Below are positions 48,222 through 60,460 of a DNA stretch of 64,000 nucleotides, one piece after another. The translations under genes and the position numbers were made by a program. How positions within the stretch are numbered: the stretch's first letter is position 1; every line of letters starts with the position of its first letter. This stretch comes from Cylindrodendrum hubeiense (taxonomy: Eukaryota > Ascomycota > Sordariomycetes > Hypocreales > Nectriaceae): the NCBI GenBank assembly GCA_014621425.1, contig JAANBB010000122.1, forward strand, positions 1-64,000, read 5' to 3'. Under the pieces are notes generated by a model. It saw only the letters and a program-made list of their open reading frames with translations. It ran no database searches and was not told where the DNA came from.

Positions 48222-49274
48222 TGTTTCTGAGAGGGGCTTTGTTGGTGGGGGTTTTGAGATGTTATGCAGGGTAACAACCACGCAAGACGTCGTTGAAGAT
48301 GCTGTGGAATAGATATCAAGAGAACAGGAATGGGAACAGCAAGGCCAAGGACAGGCAACAACACAGATAGGGATTACAAAGGGTTGGCAGCTCAGTGGTA
48401 CGACGGGCTTCTGTGCGTCTCTTTTATTCTTGTTCGACGGCCGCACAGCTCTGCGGGGTAAGACATTCTGTGGATGAGCTCTGGTAAATGATGAGCTTGT
48501 CCGCGAAATCAAAGTTCCTCGATATGGCTAGTTTCGCCGACTTTCCTCTGCCCTTCCGTCATCCCCGTCCAATCACCCATCCAATCACTTTTCCCGCGTG
48601 CCTGTCAAACCCCAGCTACCTCTCAATATCGAGGCTGCACGAGTCGACTAAGCAACTAGTCCCGCGCTTCGGGGAAGGTCGCCCCTCACGGCTGCGACAA
48701 AGGCGACCGAGCCCCGCGCGGGTTGTACAACGACGAGGTGGGGGTGGACACGGCTTGCGAGCCGCACTGGTAGGGACACCGACGTCATTCTCACCGTCGG
48801 GGTTCGGAATGTTGGTCCTTGACATATTATTAATCGATTGCTCGCGGAAAGAATTCCCCGTTTCTTGTTGGGGGAGTGACTTCCTCCGCCCTACCCTGTA
48901 CCCCTCGCCCGATGGGGGTGGTGGTGTTAGGTTCTTACAGTTAGGCTGTTGACGTAAAAAACAAGAGGGTTCCATCTTCATTCTTTATCTGCGTGTTGTG
49001 GACATACGCCTGAGGGGTATGCTCTTGATGGCCAGAGGTTCTCTATGCGTGGAATTGCCCGTCAACTGGAGCTTGTGTACCTCGGTAGTACACAACGTGC
49101 TAGACAACAATTCTGATTTGTGGCTAGCCCAAGACCGTACATCCAACACGCATGCGCTCATTGAACACGGAGCCTCATTCCATCACTCATTTTCCCATCT
49201 AGACCTCCGTAGAGAAATCGCCATACACTGCTGGCCGAAATACCCTGTTGTCAGCCCGTCATCACATTATCATT
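48222..49274. other. Divergent upstream region shared by two reductase genes
   Basis: About 1.05 kb separates the start codons of the minus-strand xylose-dehydrogenase-like gene and the plus-strand aldo-keto reductase, so it should contain both promoters. No repeat or RNA was seen. Confidence 0.45.
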
Positions 49275-50236
49275 ATGGCACAAGCATCTCGTCTAGCTAA
49301 GGACCTGACCCTCAAGGGGTCTGCCACGACAATCCCAAAGCTCGTCTATGGAACTGCGTGGAAGAAGGATCAATCGGCCGACCTTGTCTACAAAGCACTA
49401 AAGAATGGCTTTCGCGGCATCGACACGGCTGCACAGCCAAAGCACTACAATGAGAAAGGCGTCGCGCAAGGCATCCAGCAGGCCATCGGGGATGGAATAG
49501 TCACAAGGGAGTCTCTCTTTGTGGGTTACCCATCTACGAGTCAACGAAGCAAAGCCCAACTGACGGACTGAAGATCCAAACCAAGTTCTCGCCACCTAGC
49601 GCTCAAGGCCCAAACCCGCCCTATGACATGGACGCTCCGTTAGTGGACAAGGTTCACCAGTCGGTGCGCTCGTCGCTTGAATACTTCACCACTCAAGGCC
49701 AGGAACCATACTTGGATAGCGTCGTGATGCATAGCCCTATGGACACCGTCGAAGAGACCATCACGGCATGGAAGACCCTGGAGACATATGTGCCGGGCAA
49801 GATTCGCAACCTCGGCATCTCCAACATCACCCTGACTGTCCTCCAAGCCTTGAACGGTGCAGCCACTGTCAAACCCAGCGTGGTGCAGAACCGCTTCCAC
49901 GCAGAGACTGGGTTTGAAACCAGCCTGCGCGCCTACTGCCGGGAGCAGGGCATCATCTTCCAGTCTTTCTGGACCTTCAGCGCTAACCCACGTCTCGCCC
50001 GAGCTAAGCCAGTGGGGGAGGTCGCAGAGAAGTCCGGGGTAGCTCCAGTAGCGGCCTACTACGCCCTCGTACTAGGACTAGAAGGGATCACTATTTTGGA
50101 CGGGACTACGAACGAGGCTCATATGAAGGATGACTTGGAAGGCATAGATGTGGTGGGTGCCTGGGCTGAGGGAGGTGGGGCGGCTGATTGGGCTTCTGCT
50201 TTGACCAGCTTCAAAGAGCTGATCGGAGATAATTAG
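49275..50236 (+). CDS. Aldo-keto reductase
   Basis: Exons 49275-49520 and 49574-50236 join in phase 0 to 302 residues, typical for the family. The intron has a less usual GTGGGT donor and a CTGAC branch. The catalytic tetrad is visible: Asp50 in GIDTA, Tyr58 in HYNEKGV, Lys86 in QTKF and His135 in VVMHSP. VRNLGISN-type (here IRNLGISN) and FHAETGF segments follow the barrel order. It is expected to be a cytosolic NAD(P)H-dependent carbonyl reductase. The ATG at 49275 is the first in frame with a family-like start; the open frame continues upstream only to 49248. The substrate cannot be read from the sequence. Confidence 0.9.
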
Positions 50237-50797
50237 GGTTGTATTGCAAGGTTTCCTTAACAAACTACAGAGGTGGTCGGTCTATCGCACGAGAAGAGTT
50301 TGTTTATTCCGCTGTACTTGGGCAATGAAACTCTTTGGTGCCTGATGCGTACTCTAAAACCCTTCCGCACAGGTGAGAGTTGTTACCACTAGCCAGCGGT
50401 GGCTCGAGATTTTGTTCCTCCAACAGGGTGATGATATACTTAGAGTTGACCATTTACCAGGACAACCGGGTGATAAACTCTTTGAGACAACTATAATGGA
50501 CTACCTTGAGATCCTGAGAACAGTATAAGATGCCTTCAATTTGTCTGTCTGCCGTGGATTTGGGTTTCACCACTACTAGGAAACTACGGCTGGCTGAGTA
50601 CTGTTGGCGCTTTCCGTATGCACTTTACTGTGAGCGAGTCTACATTTCGACAACCAGTCTGATCTCGTTGAATACCTTGTCCATCTTCATCATCAACAAA
50701 TTGTGTATAACTGACCAACAAGTGCATATTATATCATTGCATTCTCAGCCACCCGGAAGCCAGGAGGTCGAGCAGTTATACAGAACCATAAACAAGA
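50237..50797. other. Intergenic region
   Basis: It contains the 3' flank of the reductase and the leader of the 50798 gene. Nothing else was recognised. Confidence 0.4.
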
Positions 50798-52556
50798 ATG
50801 GCCAATGTCAAAAAGCGTGGTCGGAAGTCGACGCGATTCACTCATACGAAGCGCCGCCGCCCACAACAAAGTGGCCCAGCCAACCCAACCCCGATAGAGC
50901 AGCCACTCTCTCGGGTGTCAAGCCCCGAGGAGGCGCCAATAGCACAGTTGCCGGAGCGGCGCAAGTCTGAAGTCCTATCTAAGAGCGACGAAGACAAAGA
51001 GTTGATGCAAGTAGCCGGCATCCTGATCCAGATGTCGAGGGGAGGGTGCATGCCTACCGGTGACCCAGTTGGCGATTCGACTGATGTGTGCGAAATTTGC
51101 TGCAAACTCTGCCGCCAGGAGGCTCGCGGCTCGATGCCCCCAGGCAGTCAACTGCCTGACAACTGGTTTCTGCCCCAGGCGGACTCTCACCTTCTCCAAC
51201 AAAGTGAATTCTACTACCCCGACACCAACACCGAGAATCATCAACGACCCCCATCGGCTGGTAGAATCACCCGCAGCGTGGAATTTCTTCACAACAGTTC
51301 CGGCTATCCGCGCCCCAGCGCCCCTTTTCGATCGTCACCACCTACGCCTCAGCGAAACCATCCAACTCCGTCTTTCCAGCCTCGCCGGAAGCTGCCAACT
51401 CGGCGTCAACTTCGGGAAACTGGATCCGGTTCTAATAGCACCGAGGCACCCCCCGCCTCTACGCCCTCCCTTACGCGCTCCAACAGCTCGGACCAGAATT
51501 CTGGCAACGGACTCTTGCATCCCACTGCCATCGTCAACCCAGAGCACGACTCGGAGGGGACCATCTCCAACCCCGGAACTGAAAATGGTTCGCAACACTG
51601 AAGCAAGCCACCGGAACTTCGGGCTTCGACCCAAGCCGCCCGGTAGGTAACCTGCCTATATCATGCTGACACTTCACGCTGATCAGATGCCAGACCTCCG
51701 CATTCTCATCAGACCATACGAACCTGTTGAACCCCTGGTCGTAGCTTCGCAACAGTCGCCGACCAGCCAAGATGAGAGCAACAGCACCGCAGGTGGCCGC
51801 CGAAACTCGACTTCTACGACTTCTACAACTTCTACAACGTCGACCTCGATGACATCCGAGAGTCCAGTGAACACTGTTGACACTTCTATTACGACTAACA
51901 ATGCGACTTCCAGCTCCTCTAGACCGCCAACGCCTCCATCCCCTCAGAGAAGGCGGCGGCACAGAGCGCGAGCAGCCGACACAATGAGCTCAACGTCTTC
52001 TACTACTGTTTCAGGTGTTGTGGGAACCAGTCCACCAAATGGGACCGCCGAATTGTCTACACTCCTGCCGAATCACTCCTTCAATCGGACTTCACGGGAA
52101 CTCTGGCGCCAGGGATCCCGGGCTGTTCGCCGACCAGATGGTAGTGTGGAGGAGATTGACGTTATCCACTGGATGATGACAAGAAAGGGTGGGAATAATG
52201 CCTCCTGGCCGCAACTCGAGGATGGCCAGAGAGCAATTGAGACCATAGGAAGGGACATCATTGATTTCGGAAAGATCTGGCACCAGTATGCGGAAGAGCA
52301 GGAAGAAGAGAATCGTTTGGAGGAGAGGCGTTTGGCTAACAAGCGTCGATACAGACCGAGAAGTGACTGGGCGAAGGAAAAGGCAGCCAAAAAGGCAGCG
52401 ACAGTGGCTGCGAATGTCAAGCGATCTCGTGAGGACATGGAGGCTGCTAGAGCTGCCGGGGACTTTCAGGATGGGAATGGGTCGGAAAAAGAAGAACACA
52501 CGGCGAAGAGGCAGAAAGTGGATGGCGTCGATGAATCGTCCCTAGACAGGAAGTAG
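50798..52556 (+). CDS. Basic low-complexity protein of unknown function; two frames need joining
   Basis: The upstream frame (50798-51601) starts with a basic MANVKKRGRKS segment. It has a Cys cluster (CEICCKLC, about residues 98-105) and a Ser/Pro/Asn-rich linker. The downstream frame (to 52556) has a Thr/Ser tract, RRRRHRAR, and a C-terminal helical, Lys/Arg/Glu-rich domain (about SRELWRQGSRAVRR to KRSREDME) ending in a nuclear-localisation-like KRQK. An intron from 51588 (GTTCGC, weak donor) to 51693 joins them in phase and gives 550 residues. Alternatively the downstream part starts at an ATG at 51585 with a strong GTAGGT donor at 51642. No promoter gap exists, so I favour one gene. The family is not recognised; it is probably nuclear. 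Confidence 0.6.
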
Positions 52557-52789
52557 GTAACAAGAGGTTTGCCTCGAGGATCCTGGCTCGGCAACTCGGG
52601 AGGAAGACGTGGCTTTGCTAGCATCAGTTTTGTCGTCAGGTTCATCAGTAATCGATTTCGCATTAGAAATCGCCTCTATTGTTCTTCGCCTGATGATAAA
52701 TCCCCCCAGTGGAAGGATCACTAGTAATGCTAGCCTCTAAGTGTCCCCTTTTCCGTTAATATCTATTCATTCGCCAAGTTTATTTCGTT

Positions 52790-54023
52790 TCATTTTTCTT
52801 CTGGGATATCCTTTGCAAAAGTGTTTGCCACAATAAAGGGGAAACAGGCCGTGGCCTCGAGGTACACCTGTGTAGGCACGAGTTAGCATGTTTGAAGGCA
52901 TATGGCCCGCGCTGGCACATTTACCTTTACGCTGTCTGCACCAATCTTGATTTTTCCCCAGGAAACAGCCTCGTCTGGCCTCGCGCCTGCGTCACTGCCG
53001 TCAAATTCTTGGGCAGTGTTGATGTAGACGGCCGACTCGGCACCGTTACGCATCAGGCATGCGTTGGCGATGTGGTGCTTGACGATGCCGCCACCCAGGA
53101 TGATCATGCCAGCCCTCTTGGCGCGGACGGACATGGTGTTGATGCGGCGGATGTCCTCGACAAGGTCGATCTTGAGTTGCAGGGGGGACGACTTGAAGGT
53201 GTGGAAGTACAGCATGTCGCCCAGGCTGCCGTCGGTGATGGCCGGGCAGAAGACGGGAATGTTGTTCTTGTAGGCCCAGTAGTAGACAGACCGTTCGTCG
53301 TTGATCTCCTTACCAAGGCGGTGGATGACCTTGGAGGGGGTCCAGTTGATCTCCTCGTCGGTGCCCTTGCTGGCCTCCTGCTCCTCCAGCATCTTGTCGA
53401 GAATGGGCACAACCCAATCCTCAAAGGCGCAGTAGTTGGCGTTGGGGACGACCAGGTTGCCGATGCGGTTGAGGCCCTTGCGGCGAAGGTCGGCGCCAGG
53501 TGTGCTGAACGACCCGATGTAGGTGTCACCGAGGCACTTGATGAAGTCCTCTTCGACACCGCCGGCGGTCGTCACAACGGCCGAGACGTGGTTGTGCTCG
53601 ACGAGCCAGCGGAAGACGCCGCGCAGGCCGGATGAGATGAGGTTGGATGTGTAGCCAAGGAAGATGGTTGTCTTGTCATCCGTCTCCGGATCTCTCCAGG
53701 CACGCTTCAAAGAAAAAGAATCAGAGTCAGCTCAAAGAACATGTTTGATGTCTTGTGAGACCCAATCATGGGCATCACCAAGACCCTCTTGTTAGTGGCA
53801 GGGTTTGTCTAACCATGTCATTGATGATCCTCACGGCCTCGCACATGGACGAGGCCTGGAAACCCATGTGGCGCATGCCCTCGAGCAAGTCCTCGGCCGT
53901 GACAGGGCCCTTGATTTTGTTGAAGTCTAGCTCTTCCACCTTCTGCGCATCCTTGGGCATCTCCTCTGACTGGACGAGCACGGCGGCGGAGGCCGCGGCG
54001 GGGGGCGCATTAGAGGGGTCCAT
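52790..54023 (-). CDS. dys1: Deoxyhypusine synthase
   Basis: Exons 53814-54023, 52925-53704 and 52790-52867 join, all in phase 0, to 355 residues. The family pattern is complete: [15 protein letters not shown], the NDMRAWRDPE segment across the first junction, [82 protein letters not shown] and [18 protein letters not shown] ending. Lys321 in WGKI is the position of the catalytic lysine. The enzyme uses NAD+ and spermidine to form deoxyhypusine on eIF5A in the cytosol and is essential in eukaryotes. The last exon encodes only 25 residues and the TGA at 52790. The gene is divergent from the Snt1 homologue. Confidence 0.96.
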
Positions 54024-55079
54024 GGTTGCGGGATGGCGGGATGGCGGGTTGGTGGGTTGACGGGTTGACGGGTTGAAGAGTGACTCAAATTTACCACTGA
54101 AGAAGAAACTTGACAAGAACCAAGAAACCGTCCGGAATATTCCTCAAATGCGAGGCGGTGGTGGATGGAATTGGTACGTATTGATCGAATCGAGTTATCT
54201 CATGCACTGGTCTCAGACACGACGCCACTCTTTGAAGTTCACTTGATGTCGTCGGTATGATATTTTTTCCTAGGAACCCGCTGACTGTTGCTTTCCCTTT
54301 TCGCCTCTTCTGAGAATAAACCGGCTCCGGGCTCCGCAGACGACCGACCACACACGGCGGGGACAATTGGGCTTTGAGTCTTTGGCCTGTGGGCGTGCCG
54401 AGGAAAAAAGAACCGCGAAGCCGTGGGCGTGGGCATAGCGCTCCACACAACGCCATGCCCGCCTACTCTGGGACTAGCGCGCAGCGGCAGTTTTGGGAGA
54501 AGCCCCAGCAGAAGCCCCAGCCCAAGCCCCATGTGGCACAGGCGGCTGTGTGAGCCACGGCTAGGCGGTTCACGGTTCACGGTTCAGAGGCACCTCAACT
54601 CGCTGTCCAGTCAGATGCGCCCACCACGCGACAGGAGCCCACTGGCCGGCCATTTTGCACCGCTGAGGCTGCAGGGCCCCGGAGTCGCCCATCTTCAATC
54701 CTTCACCCTCAAACCCGACTGTCGCCATTCTCGCCCTTCAACACATCGCACGCGCTCCGGCTTTGGCGCGTTCGATTCATTTGCCCCGCGGCTTCCAACT
54801 ACGTCCATTCGCTTGGCCTGGGCTCGTTCCCAGCGCCCTTTTCACAGCCTGCGCCTGCGTCCAACCCCCGTGCGGCTCTACGGGGGAACCTCGACGGGCT
54901 CTTGGTTCCACCAGCCACGGTCGTGTCGAAAGTCAAAGCACCATCACCGACGACCATCCTCACTCGCCCAACCACGACGACACATCTAGTCCATGCAGAC
55001 ATCTTACTGGTGCATGGGCTGATCTTTATTTTTTTTTTAATATCGGACGACCAAAGTCTAGGTCTTGCCATTCGTCACA
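54024..55079. other. Divergent promoter region of deoxyhypusine synthase and the Snt1 homologue
   Basis: It holds both leaders. Immediately upstream of the 54023 start lies a GGGTTGAC/GGGATGGC repeat (54031-54076). A T-run (55028-55038) lies 42 bp before the Snt1 start. No RNA gene was seen. Confidence 0.45.
54031..54076. repeat. Heptamer/octamer array in the deoxyhypusine synthase leader
   Basis: Seven or so copies of GGGATGGC/GGGTTGAC-like units lie within 55 bp of the start codon. They read as CAACCCG units on the transcribed strand and so probably lie in the 5' UTR. Confidence 0.75.
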
Positions 55080-58000
55080 ATGTACGTGCTGTCCTTTGCT
55101 GCTCCTTGATCTGATCACGACACCATCCCTATCATCGTCTGCATTCGCAGCGATTCCACCTTCGCGTAGATACCGATGCAGAATGCTGTTTCTCCGGAAA
55201 CACAACCCCTACCCGCCCATCTAACCACAAAGTCTCCCATACTCACCTTCATTCTTCGTGTAGGGCTTCAAGGTACTCGAGATACGAGCGATCCAGGTCG
55301 CCTCGAGACCGTTCTCCCGAGCGCTATGACCGGGCATCACAGTACAGCGATGGTGACAGGCGCCGTTCCTCAGCCGAGGTGAGATCCAACAACTCGACCT
55401 TCCCGCCTGGTCGCGACTCGTTTGGCGACCCGTTACGGAGGGAACCCCCTCGAGGCCCCAAGGCGTTGATAGACCCACCTAGCGGACCTCGAGGTGGAGG
55501 CTTCGTGGGTGACTTCAGAGGCGGTCGCGGACGCGGCCGAGGGCGCGGATGGTCTTCCAGAGACGAGAGCAGGGATCGTGGACGAGACAGAGACATCGAC
55601 TATCGCGAACGGTATCGGGATGAGAGGAGTCGCGAGCGCGATCGTGACCGGGACAGAGACTGGCGCGACTCGAGAGACTTCAGAGCACGCCGTTCCCCTA
55701 TTGGTCGAGCAAGGTCACCGACCCGAGATTTCCGAGACCGAGAGCGCGATGGTGGGCCCCTTGGAGTTGACGCCGACAGATCTCGACGTGGCTCGCGAGA
55801 TGGCGGCCCCCCATCCGCGGGCTCCTCGTCATCAGACCCCCAATTCGGTATGTCACCCTACCCTCGCGGAGGTGGCTTCCACCGTGGCCGAGGAAGAGGA
55901 CGAGGTGACTGGCCTGCGGATCGCGGTCGCGGAAGAGGACCGTATATGGACGATCGAGGCGATCGCTACCCGCGCAGCAGGTCCCAGGAAGGCCGCTGGG
56001 GTCGGGAACGGGATGAGCGAGATCGGATAGATCGGATGGACCGATATGGAGAGCCAGACGCCCGGCGCGACCCTCGAGACGAACGCGATCCCCGCGAACG
56101 AGAGCTGTTTCGGTCGAAAATGGAGGCTCGCGCAAACGCTGCCCACGATACTGCGCCTTCCAACAAGGAGGTATCGCCACCTCCCGTCGCGCCGTCAGCA
56201 CCAGCCTTTGGATCTGTTCCGAATCGAGCCCTGAGCGTCGGAGATGGCTACGCTCCAGCCAGTGCCGCCGGAAAGGCTCCCCCAACGGCCCCACGTGCCT
56301 TCGGTGACCGGCCTGTCTCTGCTGGGCATGCTGGCGGACATGAATCGTCCGTTCCTCCACCCGGTCTAGGCAAGCCCCTTGACAGCCCGCCAATCCCCGT
56401 TGGACCTCGCGCCCAACAGCAGAAGCCGCAACAACGCCCATCGAGCAAGCAATGGATCAATCCGAACCTGAAGAAGGCCCCCGACTCCCCCAAGATGATG
56501 AGGTCTCCAAGTTTTGTACAACATCGGCCGCCGCCCCTTCGACGCGACAGCTCGCAACATGACCACCACGATGACGAGAGACGGCCTCGCAGTAGTGATG
56601 CAAAGTCTGATTCACATCTGGACAACCGAGCCCGGTCCCAGTACAGTGCCGAGCCCGGAGAAATCACTTTCAAATCCGAGCGAGAGTCGCAATCAGCACG
56701 GGTGTCGATGGATCGAGACGTCCGGCCTTTTAGGGATGCTAACAGAGGGGGACCCGGTCCATCGCCAACAATCGAAAGCGTGGCCAAGTTCCCCCAAGGT
56801 CCAGGCGAGCGATCCGATGAGTCTACTCAGCCTCTAAAAGAGACACCGAAACGAAAGCGCAGGTGGCCAAACGTTACGGTCGTAAGATTTGAGCTACCAC
56901 CCAAGACGACACCACTTGAGCAGAATTCGGAATCCGATGACGATGATGACATGGCGGATTATTTTGCCATGGAAATCGAAAAAACCGAGGCTGAGTTGGC
57001 TAAGCTCGAAAAGCCGAAGCTACCCACGGAAGTGATGGCTCGTTTCGCCGCTCTATCTCATGGATCCATGGTGAAGATTCTCAGCGAAGGCGAAGAGCTG
57101 ATGAAAATGATGGGCCCATTATCCGAAATCGTTGTTCAACCGGTCGAAGAGGTTAAGGAGGTCAATGAGGTCAAGGAGGCCAAGGAGACTAAGGAGGCCA
57201 ATGAGACCAAGGAGGCTGAGGAGATCAAGGAGACTATTGAGATTAAGGAAGTCAAAGAAGTCCAGCACGTGAAGGAGATCAAGGAAGTATCACCTGTCAT
57301 TCAGAAACCAGACATGGACTTGGATAAGGAACAGAAGACGGACGTCGATATCGAGATGATCGATGTTGCTGATGCTCCCGAAGAGGTGCTAGAGAAGGTC
57401 GGCGAACCTGCGAAGGAACCTGCTAAGGAACCTGCTAAGGAACCCGCCAAGGAACCTGAGATGGAATCGGAAAAGGGGCTCGAGCAGAAGTCTGAGAAGG
57501 AATCCGAAGACCTCGTCGAGAAGCAGTTGGAGCAGCAGCTGGAGACGCAATCCGAGGCGCAGTCTGAGAAGCAGATCGAGAAGCAACTCGAGAAGGAGCT
57601 TGAAAACCAGTTTGAGGAGCAACTCGAAAAGCAACCCGAAGAGCAGCCTGGGAAGCAACCCGAAGAGCAGCCTGGGAAGCAACCCGAAGAGCAGCCTGGG
57701 AAGCAACTCGAAGAGCAGCCTGAAAAACAGCTCGAAAAGCTGCCTGAGCAGGAGATTGAGAAGGAGGCCAAGACGCAGCCCGAAACGAAGCCTGAGAGTG
57801 CAGCGGAGAAGGCAGCGGAGAAGGCAGCGGAGACCACACCTGCGAATAAACCCGAACCCGTCCTAATTGTCGAAGAGATGGGGGAGGCTACGAAGGAACC
57901 TGTTGCACTGCCACTTGAACCAAAGACCGAGGAGATGGAGATTGACACACCGAGCGTGGTGATCCCCCATGGCCCTGACAGCGCTATACCCACCGTCGAG

Positions 58001-60427
58001 GTCGCCCCCAAGGAAGACGCCACTCCGAAACTCGTCCCTCCCCCAGAGGCAGAGATTGCGAGGCCCATGGAAGCTCCCCAAGAGAAGCCTGCTACTGCAC
58101 CTCTTGAGGAACGGCAGCCTATTGATAACGCCGTGAATGTACCGCTGGAAACAACGGAGGTAGCATCCAAGCCACCAAGCACACCCTCGCAGGTCGATGA
58201 CGACGAAACTGAATCGGAAGACGACTCCTACATGAATATTGACACTGTTAGGCAGTACATGACCACGCCTCCGATTGATAGTCTCCCCGACTACGCCTGC
58301 AAACCATGGGACAAGGATAGGGATTTCCTCAATACCTTGCACTCGGACTCCATCATCGACGATTATGTGATTGAACAACTCGACAAGATCACCCTTGAGA
58401 AAACGACTGAACAAGATCGTGAACGTAAGATCTACTCCGATAATTACGATCATTACCTCAAGTTTACCGCTTCGAACGACCCCGCAGCTATCAAAAGCCG
58501 AGGTAAATTCTCTGTTTCAACGGTAGCAGAAGCACCTGGCACCGTAACGCCAGAACACAAGCATGAAGGCAGTGGTCGTGGCCGGCGTTTTGCTACCGAA
58601 CGTGACCTGGAGCGAGTTTTGCAGGCGTCCATGCGAGAAGATGAGGAAAGGAGAGAGCGCGAGCTCAGAGCACAGAAGGAGAAGTACCGCACCGAGAAGG
58701 AGGCCATCATACCGGACATGATCTGGACTGAAGAGGACAAAGACAACATCCAATACATTGACCAGTCTGGCTTTACCCCCCCTGAAAGGTTGGTCTCGGC
58801 ATGGCGGGTTCTATCGCCTGTCAATAACTTCACGGAGGAAGAATCCGGTCTCTTTGAGAAGCGATACTTGGAAGCGCCGAAGCAGTGGGGCAGAATTGCA
58901 GAGGCCGTGCCGCATCGAGACTTTGGCACCTGCATCCAATACTACTATATGCGAAAGAAGGAGCTCAATCTTAAGGAGAAGCTCAAGAAGCAGCCTAAGA
59001 GGCGCAAGAAGGGCGGACGAGGCAAACAAAGATCCAGCGCCCTGGTATCCGAACTCGGGAATGGCGAACCCGAAACCGAGGAGAATCATGAAACTGGAGA
59101 GAATGGCGAACGGAGACGGCCACGACGAGCTGCTGCCCCGACATGGGGATTCGAGCAACCTCCTGTGGACACCGAGAACTCGACGCCGTCAGGAACGCCA
59201 GGCCGTCGTGGAGGATCTGCCGCTGCCAAGGGCGATAGTGAGAAGGTTGACGGTAGAAAGGGACGACGTAAGGCGGCTAAGGATAAGGAGCCAAAGGCCC
59301 CCAAGGCGAATCAGACACTGGCCGCGGCTCCTGCAGCCGGGACTGGGAAAGGACGCTCAAGGTCGAATTCCCGGGCTCTCAACGTCGAGTTGCAGCAAGC
59401 TCCTCCGCCTCCGGAAGTTGCTCGCATGCCAACTCAGTTTGAGCAAGCCCCGTCCGGAATCCAGCCGCCGTTCCCTGTCCAGCAGCCGCAACAACAGCCC
59501 ATCCAGACACTGGAAAGGCCCCCGCCTATTGCCTCTTCTATTTCTGAAGTAATGGCAGCGCCTTCCCTCCGGCCGGAACCTCCACCACAGCCGGCGATGA
59601 CCACCTTTAACTTGGCTCAGCCGCAACAGGAACGGAAAGCCCCGACCCAAGCCTCAAGCTACTGGAGCGTGTCTGAATCTAACGACTTCCCACATCTTCT
59701 GCGGGCGTTTGGATCGGATTGGACGGCGATTGCGGCTCACATGGGATCCAAGACGGCAGTTATGGTATGTTGAGCGTGTGTTTTAATACCGACCAATACT
59801 AACAGTTCGATAGGTCAAGAACTACTTTGTGCGACAAAAGGACCAAGGTAAGACCGAATGGGAGGCAATTGTGCAAGAAGCAGACGGAAAACGAGCCAGA
59901 GGCGAGAAGCGACCGGATCCTCCTCAGCCATCAACCAGCGGCCGAGGCAGAAGATACGATACATCTGCAGGCAACACCTCAAGACCCCTTGCTGTTGCTC
60001 CTGGTATTGATCTACATAATGAAGCAGCTCAAGGCAAGTTGGAAGCCGCTGGACAACCTCCTCGAGGCCCACCGTTTGCAGGCTACGGAATTCCCATCGC
60101 ACAGGCACCAGCTCAGCAGCCACTTGCTCAACCACAACAGCCACCGATGGCCATGCAACAGCACCAGCCGCCGCAGCCAGTCTCGCAAGCTATGTCGCCA
60201 GGTTCAAGGCCCCTGCGAGCCCCTCCTTTTGGATTCCCTGAACGTGATCGTGAGCCTGCACAGCAGCGAGTACCACTGCCTCAAAAGGCCCCAGCAGGTC
60301 CCCCTGTCTCGGAACCTCGCGAGCAGCGGCCGTTGGCGGCTGCACAACCCCTGCAACCGGCCCAGAATGACCCAATGCACGAACATAGTGTTCAGATGGA
60401 GCGACAGAAGATGGAGATGCAGATGCG

Positions 60428-60460
<33 letters not shown>

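Noticed and set aside
52892..53635. 247-codon frame antisense to deoxyhypusine synthase
   Set aside because: It is a shadow of a well-supported coding exon.
57301..58182. 293-codon Ser/Cys-rich frame antisense to the Snt1 homologue
   Set aside because: It is the reverse complement of the Glu/Lys repeat zone; its apparent repetitiveness comes from that zone.
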